A stretch of DNA of 43,795 nt, taken from positions 1-43,795 of the forward strand of contig OMWI01000027.1 of NCBI GenBank assembly GCA_900314715.1. The letters are read 5' to 3'. This stretch comes from an uncultured Prevotellaceae bacterium. Its GTDB lineage: Bacteria; Bacteroidota; Bacteroidia; Bacteroidales; Bacteroidaceae. Positions 32,871 through 40,922 of the stretch are shown here, piece after piece. Every line of letters starts with the position of its first letter. Position 1 is the stretch's first letter. Below the pieces are notes generated by a model. The model was not told the origin of the DNA and did not search any database. It saw nothing but the letters and a program-made list of their open reading frames with translations. The position numbers and the translations under genes were made by a program.

Positions 32871-33685
32871 TTTTTCTCAATCATTTCAAGAGGTGTTCTA
32901 CCGATGGCTGCTGCCGTCATGCTATATGTGCTACACGAAGAACCCAATATCTGTTGGGTTGTAGCTAAAAGATACATTTCCACAAGTGCGTCTTCCATTC
33001 CTTCCAAGTTTCCACGCATTGCCTTGTTGGGGGAGGTGATAATCCTATCTCCGAATATCTCCCTCATTTCCGTCTTCACTTCCTCAGCGTCAGTGGCAAG
33101 ATAGAAAGCCGTCGTATTTGGCTCTTGCTTCATTCGCTCAATGAATAGATGAGTAGGACTGTTTTGGATAGAGCGCGTATTGTCGGTTCGTCTGACGTGA
33201 ACTCCCACGGTACGTGGCGCAAAGCGAGATTTCGCCTGGTCAATTCTCTCCTGCAACTTAGGAATGGGATGGTAGATGTCAAATGAATCGTCGGGGATTT
33301 CTTTCGAGATGAAATACACGTCGGAAGCCAACCAAACATTCCTTCCCTTGCTCCATTGGATGAAATCAAACTCTTTGTAGAAGGCTTTCGAAGTGGCAAT
33401 TCTATCGAGACAAGCATCATAATGAATGCTCTCGAAGAGTTTGGGAAGAAAGAAATTGTGCTTTCTCGGAATGTCACGTGTCAATTTGTCGATGAAAGTC
33501 GCTTCACGTAATTGCACTTTGGGTAACTCCAACGGCAAGAACAATTGGTCAAACCTACATCCCAATCCCCAGTCTTGAAACCAGATGATGTCAATGTTTG
33601 CTTGTGTGGCTTGTGCCATCTTGATGGCGGCAGCCATAGATTTCATTCTGTTGCCGAGTCCTCCGGCGGGTATGAATGTGATCAT
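32867..33685 (-). CDS. Fucosyltransferase-superfamily glycosyltransferase
   Basis: A 272-residue enzyme. The N-terminal IPAGGLGNRMKSMAAAI and the central VGVHVRRTDN (about 165-174) match the fucosyltransferase superfamily (GT11/GT23/NodZ-like), in which the HxRRxD motif binds GDP-fucose. A later ATDAEEVKTEM segment and SSCSTYSMTAAAIG near the C-terminus also fit. It would add fucose to a growing glycan in the cytoplasm. Sugar identity is inferred from the motif; no fucose-nucleotide biosynthesis gene is in the window. ATGA overlaps with both neighbours. Confidence 0.8.
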   Translation of the reverse strand: MITFIPAGGLGNRMKSMAAAIKMAQATQANIDIIWFQDWGLGCRFDQLFLPLELPKVQLREATFIDKLTRDIPRKHNFFLPKLFESIHYDACLDRIATSKAFYKEFDFIQWSKGRNVWLASDVYFISKEIPDDSFDIYHPIPKLQERIDQAKSRFAPRTVGVHVRRTDNTRSIQNSPTHLFIERMKQEPNTTAFYLATDAEEVKTEMREIFGDRIITSPNKAMRGNLEGMEDALVEMYLLATTQQILGSSCSTYSMTAAAIGRTPLEMIEKK

Positions 33686-35121
33686 TGTTTCCTCCTATTC
33701 AAGAATTGTAAGCATTCATCAAGTATTTTTGCATGAGCCATTTTCATGACGATAAAGTAGAGTGCTGCCGCAATAATGACTCTGCTGATTAAGAGCATCC
33801 AAAGACTTTCGATAGACGATGTAAGATAATGGGTAACTACCATGACGCCCAAGGCAATCAAGGCAAACGGAATCGTATCTTTGAAGAACATAATTATCCC
33901 ATATCCCGTTAGTCGTTTGGTAAAATAATGCCACACCAGTACCCACAGACAACTCAAAGTAACGAATCCAATTACCATCGTATGCATTCCATATCGGGAG
34001 AGAATCGCCATGAGGATAATTTGCAGGATGGCAAGCGTGACGGTACACCAGAAATACGTGCCCGACTTCCCTTTGCTCACAATCATGTTGGAAAGCAAGA
34101 CGGTGAGCGGAACGGTTGCCCACGATATGCAGAGATATTGCATTAACTTTGCCGAAGCCAACCATTTTTCGGTAATGGCAAGAACGATGAACTCTTTCGC
34201 TACCAGTGCCAAGCCGAACATCAACGGAAATGTGATGAATGCCGTGAAACGCATCATCTTACGCAATACCATCAGTTGGCGCTCGCGCTCGTCATTGAGT
34301 CCCACTAAGATAGGTTGAGCCACTTGTTGCACCATTCCTTGCACCAGATACGCACACTTGCTGCTCCATGTATTGGCCTGCGAGTATGTACCTGCCACTT
34401 CCTTGGTGAAGAATCTTCCTAAGAGGATGTTCAATACATTATTATTAATATGTATGGCGATGTTAGTAGCAAGCATCTTACACGAGAAGGGGAACATGCG
34501 TTTCACGGGTCCGAAATCCAACTCCATGGTCGGTCGCCATGGCGAATAATGCCAAACCATCAAAGTGTTCAGTCCGATGTAAACAATACTTTGCGTGGCA
34601 AGCGACCAATACTTGAATCCCATCCAAGCCATTGTAGCTCCGATAATGCTCGAAATCAAGACAGAGAACATACCAGCCTTGGCTTGTTGCTTCACCTTTA
34701 AGTTTTTGAAAAGTACGGCTGATTGTGCCGTTCCCAATGCCGAAAGGGGAATGGTTAGGAATGCATAGCGACAGAGTTTTGTCAACTCTGGCTCATGATA
34801 AAAACTTGCAATCAAGGGAGAAAGGAAGAAAAGCAACAGGTAAAGGCAACCTCCCACGATGATATTGAACCAAAACACCGAGTTGTAATCGCGGTGAGTG
34901 GGTTCTTTCATGTTGGTAAGCGCTACTGTGAATCCACTGTTTTGCAATTCCTTGGCAATGAGGGGGAAGATGGCAATCATGGTCATCATGCCATAGTCGG
35001 CTTGTGAGAGCAACCTACCCAAGATGATGCCGAAGACCACGCCAATCAATTGCTGTACGCCATTGTTGGTGAAGCCCCAGAAAAGTCCTTTCGCCGTTTT
35101 CTCCTTCAGTGATTCATCCAT
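33682..35121 (-). CDS. WzxC-like polysaccharide flippase (MOP superfamily)
   Basis: A 479-residue inner-membrane protein with about 14 hydrophobic helices. The start KEKTAKGLFWGFTNNGVQQLIGVVFGIILGRLL and the DYGMMTMIAIF segment are typical of the polysaccharide exporter group related to WzxC. It should flip undecaprenyl-linked oligosaccharides to the periplasm. It is the first gene of the minus-strand glycan operon, and its stop overlaps the next ATG by 4 nt. The cassette has no polymerase or initiating phosphosugar transferase; those must be elsewhere. Confidence 0.9.
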   Translation of the reverse strand: MDESLKEKTAKGLFWGFTNNGVQQLIGVVFGIILGRLLSQADYGMMTMIAIFPLIAKELQNSGFTVALTNMKEPTHRDYNSVFWFNIIVGGCLYLLLFFLSPLIASFYHEPELTKLCRYAFLTIPLSALGTAQSAVLFKNLKVKQQAKAGMFSVLISSIIGATMAWMGFKYWSLATQSIVYIGLNTLMVWHYSPWRPTMELDFGPVKRMFPFSCKMLATNIAIHINNNVLNILLGRFFTKEVAGTYSQANTWSSKCAYLVQGMVQQVAQPILVGLNDERERQLMVLRKMMRFTAFITFPLMFGLALVAKEFIVLAITEKWLASAKLMQYLCISWATVPLTVLLSNMIVSKGKSGTYFWCTVTLAILQIILMAILSRYGMHTMVIGFVTLSCLWVLVWHYFTKRLTGYGIIMFFKDTIPFALIALGVMVVTHYLTSSIESLWMLLISRVIIAAALYFIVMKMAHAKILDECLQFLNRRKQ

Positions 35122-35176
35122 GGTAAATGATAGATGTTATTTCTCCTATTTACGTTTTTCCGTTGTGTAGTGTTTG

Positions 35177-35184
35177 CAAAGATA
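35177..35184 (-). promoter_or_regulatory. -7 promoter box of the glycan operon
   Basis: CAAAGATA on the plus strand (TATCTTTG on the minus strand), 56 bp upstream of the flippase start; no clear -33 box. Confidence 0.6.
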
Positions 35185-35267
35185 ATGCAAATTTCCCGTT
35201 TCACATGATATTTTTTCATCTTTTCTTTTGAACGAAAGATAAATTTTTACAAAAAAGGCCATCATTT

Positions 35268-35299
35268 CTTGGGATATTCCATTCTAAATCGTATCTTTG
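35268..35299 (+). promoter_or_regulatory. Promoter of the small lipoprotein gene
   Basis: TATCTTTG at 35292-35299 fits the -7 box, with CTTG 20 bp upstream (35268-35271) as a near-match to the -33 TTTG. Transcription should start near 35306, 35 bp before ATG 35341. Confidence 0.65.
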
Positions 35300-35340
35300 C
35301 AAAGAAAGACAATAATGATAGTAAATGACATAAACATCAG

Positions 35341-35637
35341 ATGGCGATGAGAAAACACTTGATATTAATGGTATTTGCATTTTCGGCATTGGTGATGCTG
35401 AATGGATGCGTAGTGTCCGAAAAGAAACTGACAGACAAGGTTCAGGAAGCAATTATTGCCGAAGAAAAGGACAACGGAAATACGTTGGAAATAACAGAGT
35501 TCAACCTTGGTGATAAGATTGGGAAAGATTACAAGGGTGTGCTCAAGGGTGTGTTAAACGGCGAACCTGTGGAGTATGACGTGACGGTGAATGACGAAGG
35601 AAATGACTTCGACGTTGATTGGACTCTGAAAAAGTAA
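35341..35637 (+). CDS. Small secreted lipoprotein, unknown function
   Basis: A 98-residue protein with a lipoprotein signal peptide; the lipobox MLNGC puts the lipidated Cys near residue 23. The mature part (about 75 residues) is acidic, with a pattern of short strands (TLEITEFNLGDKIGKDYKGVLKG, PVEYDVTVNDEG), reminiscent of small periplasmic beta-rich lipoproteins, but I do not recognise a named family. ATG 35341 or 35347 are both possible. The STAS-kinase gene follows after 27 bp and may be co-transcribed. Confidence 0.78.
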   Translation: MAMRKHLILMVFAFSALVMLNGCVVSEKKLTDKVQEAIIAEEKDNGNTLEITEFNLGDKIGKDYKGVLKGVLNGEPVEYDVTVNDEGNDFDVDWTLKK

Positions 35638-35664
35638 ACTATTCGTTTTTAACGTAGAGTGAAG

Positions 35665-36858
35665 ATGAACTTGTCTGTTGAAAGGATTGGCGATGTAGTA
35701 ACCATTCGCTACGAAGGAATGCTGGATTCGGTGTCGGCACCAATTGTACATCAAGAATTGCAAACACAACTTGCAAGCCAAGGGGATATAGATGAATTGG
35801 TTTGGAATGCAAGCGAATTGACTTATCTCTCAAGTAGTGGGTTGCGTGTGCTATTGGGATTGAAAAAGCAGTATCCATGCTTCCATATCGTAGAGGTAGG
35901 AATGGAAGTTTTCGATATCCTGGATTTGACAGGCTTCACGCAAATTATTCCTACTGAACGCAAACTCCGTGAAGTAAGCATAGATGGTTGCGAATTGGTA
36001 GGTAAGGGTGGTGTCGGTACTGTTTATCGGTTGTCGGACGATACCATCATTAAGGTGTTTCGCAAGGATGCAACCATGGACATGCTGAATACGGAGATGA
36101 ATTTGGCCAAGGAGTCGTTTTTGTTGGGAATGCCAACCGCCATTACTTTCGACGTGGTACGAGTGGGAGACCAATTAGGATTGGTGTATGAACTGCTAAA
36201 GGCAAAGACGTTGAGTGATTGCATCAAGCAACATCCTGAACGACTTGACGAATATGCCATTCTTTATGCGAAACTCTTTAAGCAGCTACATTCCATAGAA
36301 GTCCAGAAGGGTAGTATTATCGGCGATTCATATGAGCAAGAAATCAATCAATTAGATTATATTCGTCGTTATTTTGATGATGAATCAGTTGACCTGCTAA
36401 TTCATATCGTTCAGTCAGTACCGAAAGGAAATCGATTGTTGCATGGCGACTTGCAGACAAAGAACGTGATGTTGCAAGACGGAGAGTTGATGATGATAGA
36501 CATGGGTGAGGTAGGGTATGGACATCCTATGTTGGATTTAGCCCATTCATATTCGTCTTTGGTGTCATTGGTAGGCGACTATGATACAATTATCGGTTTC
36601 CCTCGCAAGTATGGAGAACCTTTTTGGAATACCATGATGAGTGTCTATTTCAAAGGAGAAAGTGCAGAAACCATCGCTCACAGAAATGAACAAATTAAAG
36701 TAGCTTCTTTGGTACGCAATTTTAGTTGGCTTTCATTGTCTGATTCTTTCCCTTCAGAGGTGATAAAGGAGTGTCAGGAAGTATTTACGGAAAGGGTGAA
36801 AAACCACAAGGAATATATATGTAAAATGTGTGAAACTTTCTCTGATTGGCAATTGTAA
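35665..36858 (+). CDS. STAS domain fused to an aminoglycoside-phosphotransferase-like kinase
   Basis: A 397-residue cytoplasmic protein. Residues 1-95 form a STAS (anti-sigma-factor-antagonist) domain, with TYLSSSGLRVLL at 53-64; its central SSSG places a serine where SpoIIAA is phosphorylated. Residues about 105-330 form an APH/choline-kinase-like domain: glycine loop GKGGVGTVYR (113-122), Lys130 in IIKVF, catalytic HGDLQTKNV (260-268) and metal-binding Asp279 in MIDMGEVG. All key kinase residues are present. The partners are unknown; it could phosphorylate a small molecule or its own STAS serine (inference). An in-frame GTG at 35659 is an alternative start. I recall a family of similar STAS-kinase proteins but cannot verify it. 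Confidence 0.85.
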   Translation: MNLSVERIGDVVTIRYEGMLDSVSAPIVHQELQTQLASQGDIDELVWNASELTYLSSSGLRVLLGLKKQYPCFHIVEVGMEVFDILDLTGFTQIIPTERKLREVSIDGCELVGKGGVGTVYRLSDDTIIKVFRKDATMDMLNTEMNLAKESFLLGMPTAITFDVVRVGDQLGLVYELLKAKTLSDCIKQHPERLDEYAILYAKLFKQLHSIEVQKGSIIGDSYEQEINQLDYIRRYFDDESVDLLIHIVQSVPKGNRLLHGDLQTKNVMLQDGELMMIDMGEVGYGHPMLDLAHSYSSLVSLVGDYDTIIGFPRKYGEPFWNTMMSVYFKGESAETIAHRNEQIKVASLVRNFSWLSLSDSFPSEVIKECQEVFTERVKNHKEYICKMCETFSDWQL

Positions 36859-36942
36859 TTCTCTATGTGAAGGAAGAATCGGCATTAAATATTGCTAAAA
36901 CAGTTAAAAAATCACAAATTTAAAATTTAGAGGGCATCTGTT

Positions 36943-36974
36943 TTTCATTACGATATGAAAAATGAGTACCTTTG
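36943..36974 (+). promoter_or_regulatory. Promoter of the rplM-rpsI operon
   Basis: TACCTTTG at 36967-36974 fits the -7 box; TTTC 20 bp upstream (36943-36946) is a near-match to the -33 TTTG. Transcription should begin near 36981, about 148 nt before rplM. Confidence 0.7.
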
Positions 36975-36980
36975 CAGTCC

Positions 36981-37128
36981 GATTATTATTTGGGGGATAC
37001 ACTTAGAGTCCCCAGTACAGGAGTGTTAATAGCGGTGTCTTTGGCCGGGCACGGTGGTTAGTGAATCGCTTGTACAACAGTGATAAAAAGGAAAAAACGT
37101 TTTTTAGTAGTAAAATTTAAATTTTAAA
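36981..37128 (+). promoter_or_regulatory. Structured leader of rplM, candidate ribosomal-protein leader
   Basis: The leader contains a hairpin TGGGGGA/TCCCCA (36991-37014), then a closing stem GTACA (37015-37019) with TGTAC (37070-37074). This encloses AGCG/CGCT and a hairpin GTGTC/GGCAC around 37034-37051. The placement directly before rplM-rpsI fits autoregulation by L13. An L13 leader class has been described for Bacteroidia, as far as I recall; matching to that model was not possible here. Confidence 0.55.
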
Positions 37129-37590
37129 ATGGACACTTTAAGTTACAAAACTATTTCCGTCAACAAGGCAACAGCCAAGAAGGAATGGGTGGTAATCGAC
37201 GCTACTGATCAAGTAGTGGGTCGCTTGTGCTCAAAAGTAGCAAAGTTGCTTCGCGGAAAGTACAAACCTTCATTTACGCCGCACGTAGATTGTGGTGACA
37301 ACGTAATCATTATCAATGCCGCTAAGGTGGTATTCACAGGTAAGAAAGAAACCGATAAGCTCTACACACGTTACACGGGTTATCCTGGTGGTCAGCGCTT
37401 CAACACTCCTGCTGAGCTTCGCACTCGCAAGGATGGTGCCGACAAGATTATCCGTCACGCTGTTAAGGGTATGTTACCAAAGGGTATCCTCGGTCGCAGT
37501 TTGATGAAGAACCTCTATATTTATGATGGTACTGAACATAACCATGAGGCACAGAAGCCAAAGGCTATCAACATTAATGAGTACAAATAG
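37129..37590 (+). CDS. rplM: 50S ribosomal protein L13
   Basis: A 153-residue ribosomal protein. VDATDQVVGRL-type sequence (WVVIDATDQVVGRLCSKVAKLLRGK), FTPHVDCGDNVIIINA and the C-terminal HAVKGMLPKGILGRSLMKNLYIYDGTEHNHEAQKP are the family signatures. Length is normal for the phylum. It is first in the rplM-rpsI-rpsB-tsf run; rpsI follows after 28 bp. Confidence 0.98.
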   Translation: MDTLSYKTISVNKATAKKEWVVIDATDQVVGRLCSKVAKLLRGKYKPSFTPHVDCGDNVIIINAAKVVFTGKKETDKLYTRYTGYPGGQRFNTPAELRTRKDGADKIIRHAVKGMLPKGILGRSLMKNLYIYDGTEHNHEAQKPKAININEYK

Positions 37591-37618
37591 GATTGATAAA
37601 AAAGAAAAGAATTAAGAT

Positions 37619-38005
37619 ATGGAACAAATTAATGCAATTGGTCGCCGCAAGAGTTCAGTAGCTCGTGTATATCTTTCAGAAGGTACAGGCAAGATTACGA
37701 TCAACAAGAGAGAGTTGGATAACTATTTCCCCTCTGCCATTCTGCAGTATGTGGTAAAGCAGCCCCTCGCTCTTCTCGGCGTAGAAGGAAAATATGATAT
37801 TAAGGTAAACCTCTATGGTGGCGGTTTCACAGGTCAGAGTCAAGCATTGCGTCTCGCTATCGCTCGCGCACTCGTGAAGTTGAATGCAGAAGACAAGAAG
37901 ACATTGAAGGACGAAGGCTTCCTCACACGCGATTCTCGTGCTGTTGAGCGTAAGAAACCAGGACAGCCAAAGGCTCGCCGTCGCTTCCAGTTCAGTAAGC
38001 GTTAA
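37619..38005 (+). CDS. rpsI: 30S ribosomal protein S9
   Basis: A 128-residue ribosomal protein. N-terminal IGRRKSSVARVYL, the central GGGFTGQSQALRLAIARAL and the conserved C-terminal RRRFQFSKR are the family signatures; the last residues reach the ribosomal P-site in known structures. It is co-transcribed with rplM. Confidence 0.98.
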   Translation: MEQINAIGRRKSSVARVYLSEGTGKITINKRELDNYFPSAILQYVVKQPLALLGVEGKYDIKVNLYGGGFTGQSQALRLAIARALVKLNAEDKKTLKDEGFLTRDSRAVERKKPGQPKARRRFQFSKR

Positions 38006-38187
38006 TATTCTGAACGGTTTAGTATCTAAACTGGCGGGACTCGCAAAGATTACCCGTTGGTTGATTCTAAAAACAATGTGAGTTGAAAGACTCTAAGGAC
38101 CTTAAAGACCTTAAGGACTCTAAAGACTTTAAAGACTCACGCAGAATTAAAAAGAAAGTAAACAATTTAAAAAACAACAAACAGAAA
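38006..38187 (+). promoter_or_regulatory. Spacer before rpsB: possible leader hairpins and a 9-bp tandem repeat
   Basis: At 38013-38058, AACGG pairs with CCGTT around an inner hairpin GTTTAG-TAT-CTAAAC (38017-38031) and a small GCG/CGC hairpin. At 38086-38139 six 9-bp units of the AAAGACTCT/AAGGACCTT kind follow in tandem. There is no TAnnTTTG box, so rpsB is probably read from upstream. The repeat is in frame with rpsB and could be translated from a TTG at 38083, but ATG 38188 gives the normal S2 start. Confidence 0.5.
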
Positions 38188-39042
38188 ATGTCAAGAACAA
38201 ATTTTGATCAGTTACTTGAGGCAGGTTGCCATTTCGGTCACCTTCGTCGCAAGTGGAATCCAGCAATGGCTCCCTATATCTTCATGGAGCGCAATGGTAT
38301 TCATATTATTGATTTGCACAAAACAGTAGTTAAGATTGACGAAGCTGCTGAGGCTTTGAAGCAAATTGCCAAGTCAGGAAAGAAAATCCTGTTCGTCTCT
38401 ACTAAAAAACAGGCTAAGGACATCATAGCCGAAAAGGCCACATCTATTGGAATGCCTTACGTAACAGAACGCTGGCCGGGCGGTATGCTCACCAACTTCC
38501 CAACTATTCGCAAGGCTGTGAAAAAAATGGCGAACATTGATAAACTGATGGCTGACGGTACTTTCTCAAACCTCTCTAAGCGTGAGTTGTTGCAAATCAC
38601 ACGCCAACGCGCTAAGTTGGAGAAGAACTTGGGTTCAATTGCCGACTTGACTCGTCTGCCAAGTGCACTCTTCGTTGTTGACGTGCTGAAGGAGAACATT
38701 GCCGTTCGTGAGGCTAACCGCTTGGGTATCCCCGTGTTCGCAATGGTAGACACCAACTCTGATCCTAACGATATCGACTTCGTTATTCCTGCAAACGACG
38801 ATGCAAAAGACAGTATTGAAGTAGTGTTGAACGCTTGCTGTCAAGCTATCGCTGAAGGTTTGGAAGAGCGCAAGGCAGAGAAGGCTGACGAAAAGGCTGC
38901 TGCTGAGCAAGCTGAGGAAGTAGCTGAGAAGCCACGTCGCACTCGTCGCGCACGTAAGGATGAGGCTCCCGCTGCTCCAAAGGAAGCTGAAGCTCCCAAA
39001 GAGGAAGCTGCAGCAGCAGAAGAGGCTCCCGCCGCAGAGTAA
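38188..39042 (+). CDS. rpsB: 30S ribosomal protein S2
   Basis: A 284-residue protein. It begins MSRTNFDQLLEAGCHFGHLRRKWNPAM, and contains RNGIHIIDLHKT, ERWPGGMLTNFPTI and DTNSDPNDIDFVIPAND, all S2 signatures. About 45 residues at the C-terminus are low-complexity Ala/Glu/Pro with one basic patch (RRTRRARK), an extension absent from E. coli S2 (241 residues) and seen in Bacteroidota. The start at ATG 38188 is chosen from family alignment; an upstream in-frame TTG would add 35 residues encoded by the tandem repeat. Confidence 0.97.
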   Translation: MSRTNFDQLLEAGCHFGHLRRKWNPAMAPYIFMERNGIHIIDLHKTVVKIDEAAEALKQIAKSGKKILFVSTKKQAKDIIAEKATSIGMPYVTERWPGGMLTNFPTIRKAVKKMANIDKLMADGTFSNLSKRELLQITRQRAKLEKNLGSIADLTRLPSALFVVDVLKENIAVREANRLGIPVFAMVDTNSDPNDIDFVIPANDDAKDSIEVVLNACCQAIAEGLEERKAEKADEKAAAEQAEEVAEKPRRTRRARKDEAPAAPKEAEAPKEEAAAAEEAPAAE

Positions 39043-39082
39043 TTAATTGAATTATTAACTTATAAAAAACGAAAGAAATATT

Positions 39083-40087
39083 ATGGCTTACAAACCAAAT
39101 ATGGAAGATATCAAGAAGTTGCGTACGATGACCGGTGCTGGTTTGGCTGACGTAAAGAAGGCTCTCACCGAGGCTGAAGGCGACTTCGATAAGGCTAAGG
39201 AATTGCTCCGCGAGCGTGGACTTGCCATTGCTGCAAAGCGTTCTGACCGCGAAACATCAAATGGTTGTGTACTTGTAAAGAAGGTTGGTGACTTCGCCGC
39301 TATGGTTGCCGTGAAGTGTGAGACCGACTTCGTTGCTAATGGTGCTGACTTTATCGCTTTGACACAAAGCATCCTCGATGCTGCTATCGAAGCTAAGGCT
39401 AAGAGCATTGACGAGGTGAAAGCTTTGAAGCTTGCCAATGGTGAAGATGCTGCTTCTGCCGTTACCCAACGTTCTGGTATTACAGGTGAGAAGATGGAAA
39501 TTGATGGTTACAACTTCATCGAAGGACCAAATGTTTCTGTTTATGACCACATGGGACGCCACACTTTGGCTACGATGGTTCAGCTCAACCAAGACAATGA
39601 AGACGCAGCTCATAAGGTAGCCATGCAAGTTGCTGCCATGAAGCCTATTGCTCTTGATGCAGAGAGTGTAGACCAAGCTATCCTTGACGAGGAGTACAAG
39701 ACCGCTGTTGAGAAGACGAAGTTGGAGCAAGTAGAGAAAGCCGTTAATTCTGCTTTGTCAAAGGCTGGCATCAATCCTAACCTCGTAGATAGCGAAGATC
39801 ACATCTCTTCTAACATGGCAAAGGGTTGGTTGACACAAGAGGAAGCTGACCAAGCTCGTGCTATCAGGGAAAAGGTTGGCGCTGAAAAGGCTGCTAACTT
39901 ACCAGTTCAGATGATTGAGAACATCGCTAAGGGTCGTGTACAGAAGTTCTTGAAAGAGAATTGCCTTGTTGACCAAGAGTTCCAATTCGGTGATGGCGGT
40001 AAAGAGAGCGTTGCACAATGGCTCAAGAACCAAGGTAAAGACATGAAAATCGTTACTTTCAAGCGCTTTACTCTTGTTGCTGAGTAA
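39083..40087 (+). CDS. tsf: Translation elongation factor Ts
   Basis: A 334-residue protein. An N-terminal UBA-like domain (MEDIKKLRTMTGAGLADVKKALTE) is followed by GDFDKAKELLRERG and the core TDFVANG motif near residue 80, all in family order; TDFVAN contacts EF-Tu. The length is greater than that of E. coli EF-Ts (283) but usual for Bacteroidota. It follows rpsB by 40 bp, the usual rpsB-tsf pairing, and ends at an intrinsic terminator. Confidence 0.97.
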   Translation: MAYKPNMEDIKKLRTMTGAGLADVKKALTEAEGDFDKAKELLRERGLAIAAKRSDRETSNGCVLVKKVGDFAAMVAVKCETDFVANGADFIALTQSILDAAIEAKAKSIDEVKALKLANGEDAASAVTQRSGITGEKMEIDGYNFIEGPNVSVYDHMGRHTLATMVQLNQDNEDAAHKVAMQVAAMKPIALDAESVDQAILDEEYKTAVEKTKLEQVEKAVNSALSKAGINPNLVDSEDHISSNMAKGWLTQEEADQARAIREKVGAEKAANLPVQMIENIAKGRVQKFLKENCLVDQEFQFGDGGKESVAQWLKNQGKDMKIVTFKRFTLVAE

Positions 40088-40113
40088 TTCAACAAAACTT
40101 TTTCATCATAATT

Positions 40114-40147
40114 ATCAGTCTCATCGCAAGGTGAGACTGATTTTTTT
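40114..40147 (+). terminator. Intrinsic terminator of the rpsB-tsf operon
   Basis: Perfect 10-bp stem ATCAGTCTCA (40114-40123) and TGAGACTGAT (40132-40141), eight-base loop and a T7 run. It overlaps the last codons of the converging glycosyltransferase gene on the minus strand. Confidence 0.88.
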
Positions 40148-40922
40148 ATTTCCGTAGGAACGAGCGGAAAACAAACCAGACGTGCATGGCAATTGTGGTA
40201 AACATGCCATAATGGGAACACATCAGGCGAAAACGTTCCTTAAGCGAAGCGCGATGATTCTTGTCTGTTAATCCGCCTTCCAAGTAATTTACCACCACTT
40301 GCTTTAAGTTGAGTAGTGGTAAATGTTGCTTTTCCGCACTTTTCATGATACGGATACACCAGTCAACATCAGCCGAAAAACGATATTGCAGGTTGTAAGG
40401 CGTTTGCTTGGCAATATCTGTTCGGGCGTAAAATGCTTGATGACAAACCAACATTCCATGTTTGAATGAATGCCATGATAAGTTTGCTGGTGGCGAAAGC
40501 CGACGATGGCGAATGAATTTACCATTCGTATCCACGATGTCAGTATCTCCGTAAAGTACGGCTGGCAATGGATTTTGTTGTTGTGTACAACGAGAAATAG
40601 CTTCCAAGGTTTGATTGTTCGGTAAGGTATCGCCAGCGTTGAGAAACAAGATGTAATCGCCTGTTGCTTTCGCAATGCCCTTATTCATGGCATCATACAA
40701 TCCCTTGTCTGGTTCTGAAATGCAAGAGATGGTATGTTTGCTTCCGCTTTTCGTGTTTTGCTCTTGGTAGGCATTCGCCAATTTCAGCGTATCATCTTTC
40801 GAACAACCGTCCAAGATGAGGTGCTCCACGTTAGGATAAGATTGTTGAAGCACACTTTCAAACGTTTTCTCGCAAGTGTCGGCAGCGTTGTACGTACAAG
40901 TAACAATGGTAAACTTCATCAT
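40146..40922 (-). CDS. Family 2 glycosyltransferase
   Basis: A 258-residue GT-A enzyme of the WcaA/PglI-like kind. FTIVTCTYNAADTCEKTFESVLQQSYPNVEHLILDGCSKDDT, EPDKGLYDAMNKGIAKATGDYILFLNAGDTL and later FSADVDWCIRI are the family order; the metal-binding pair is in NAGD. It has no transmembrane helix apart from a weakly hydrophobic C-terminus. Its ATG overlaps the stop of the upstream GT4 gene by 4 nt, so both are coupled. The second codon is also ATG (40919). Confidence 0.9.
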   Translation of the reverse strand: MMKFTIVTCTYNAADTCEKTFESVLQQSYPNVEHLILDGCSKDDTLKLANAYQEQNTKSGSKHTISCISEPDKGLYDAMNKGIAKATGDYILFLNAGDTLPNNQTLEAISRCTQQQNPLPAVLYGDTDIVDTNGKFIRHRRLSPPANLSWHSFKHGMLVCHQAFYARTDIAKQTPYNLQYRFSADVDWCIRIMKSAEKQHLPLLNLKQVVVNYLEGGLTDKNHRASLKERFRLMCSHYGMFTTIAMHVWFVFRSFLRK

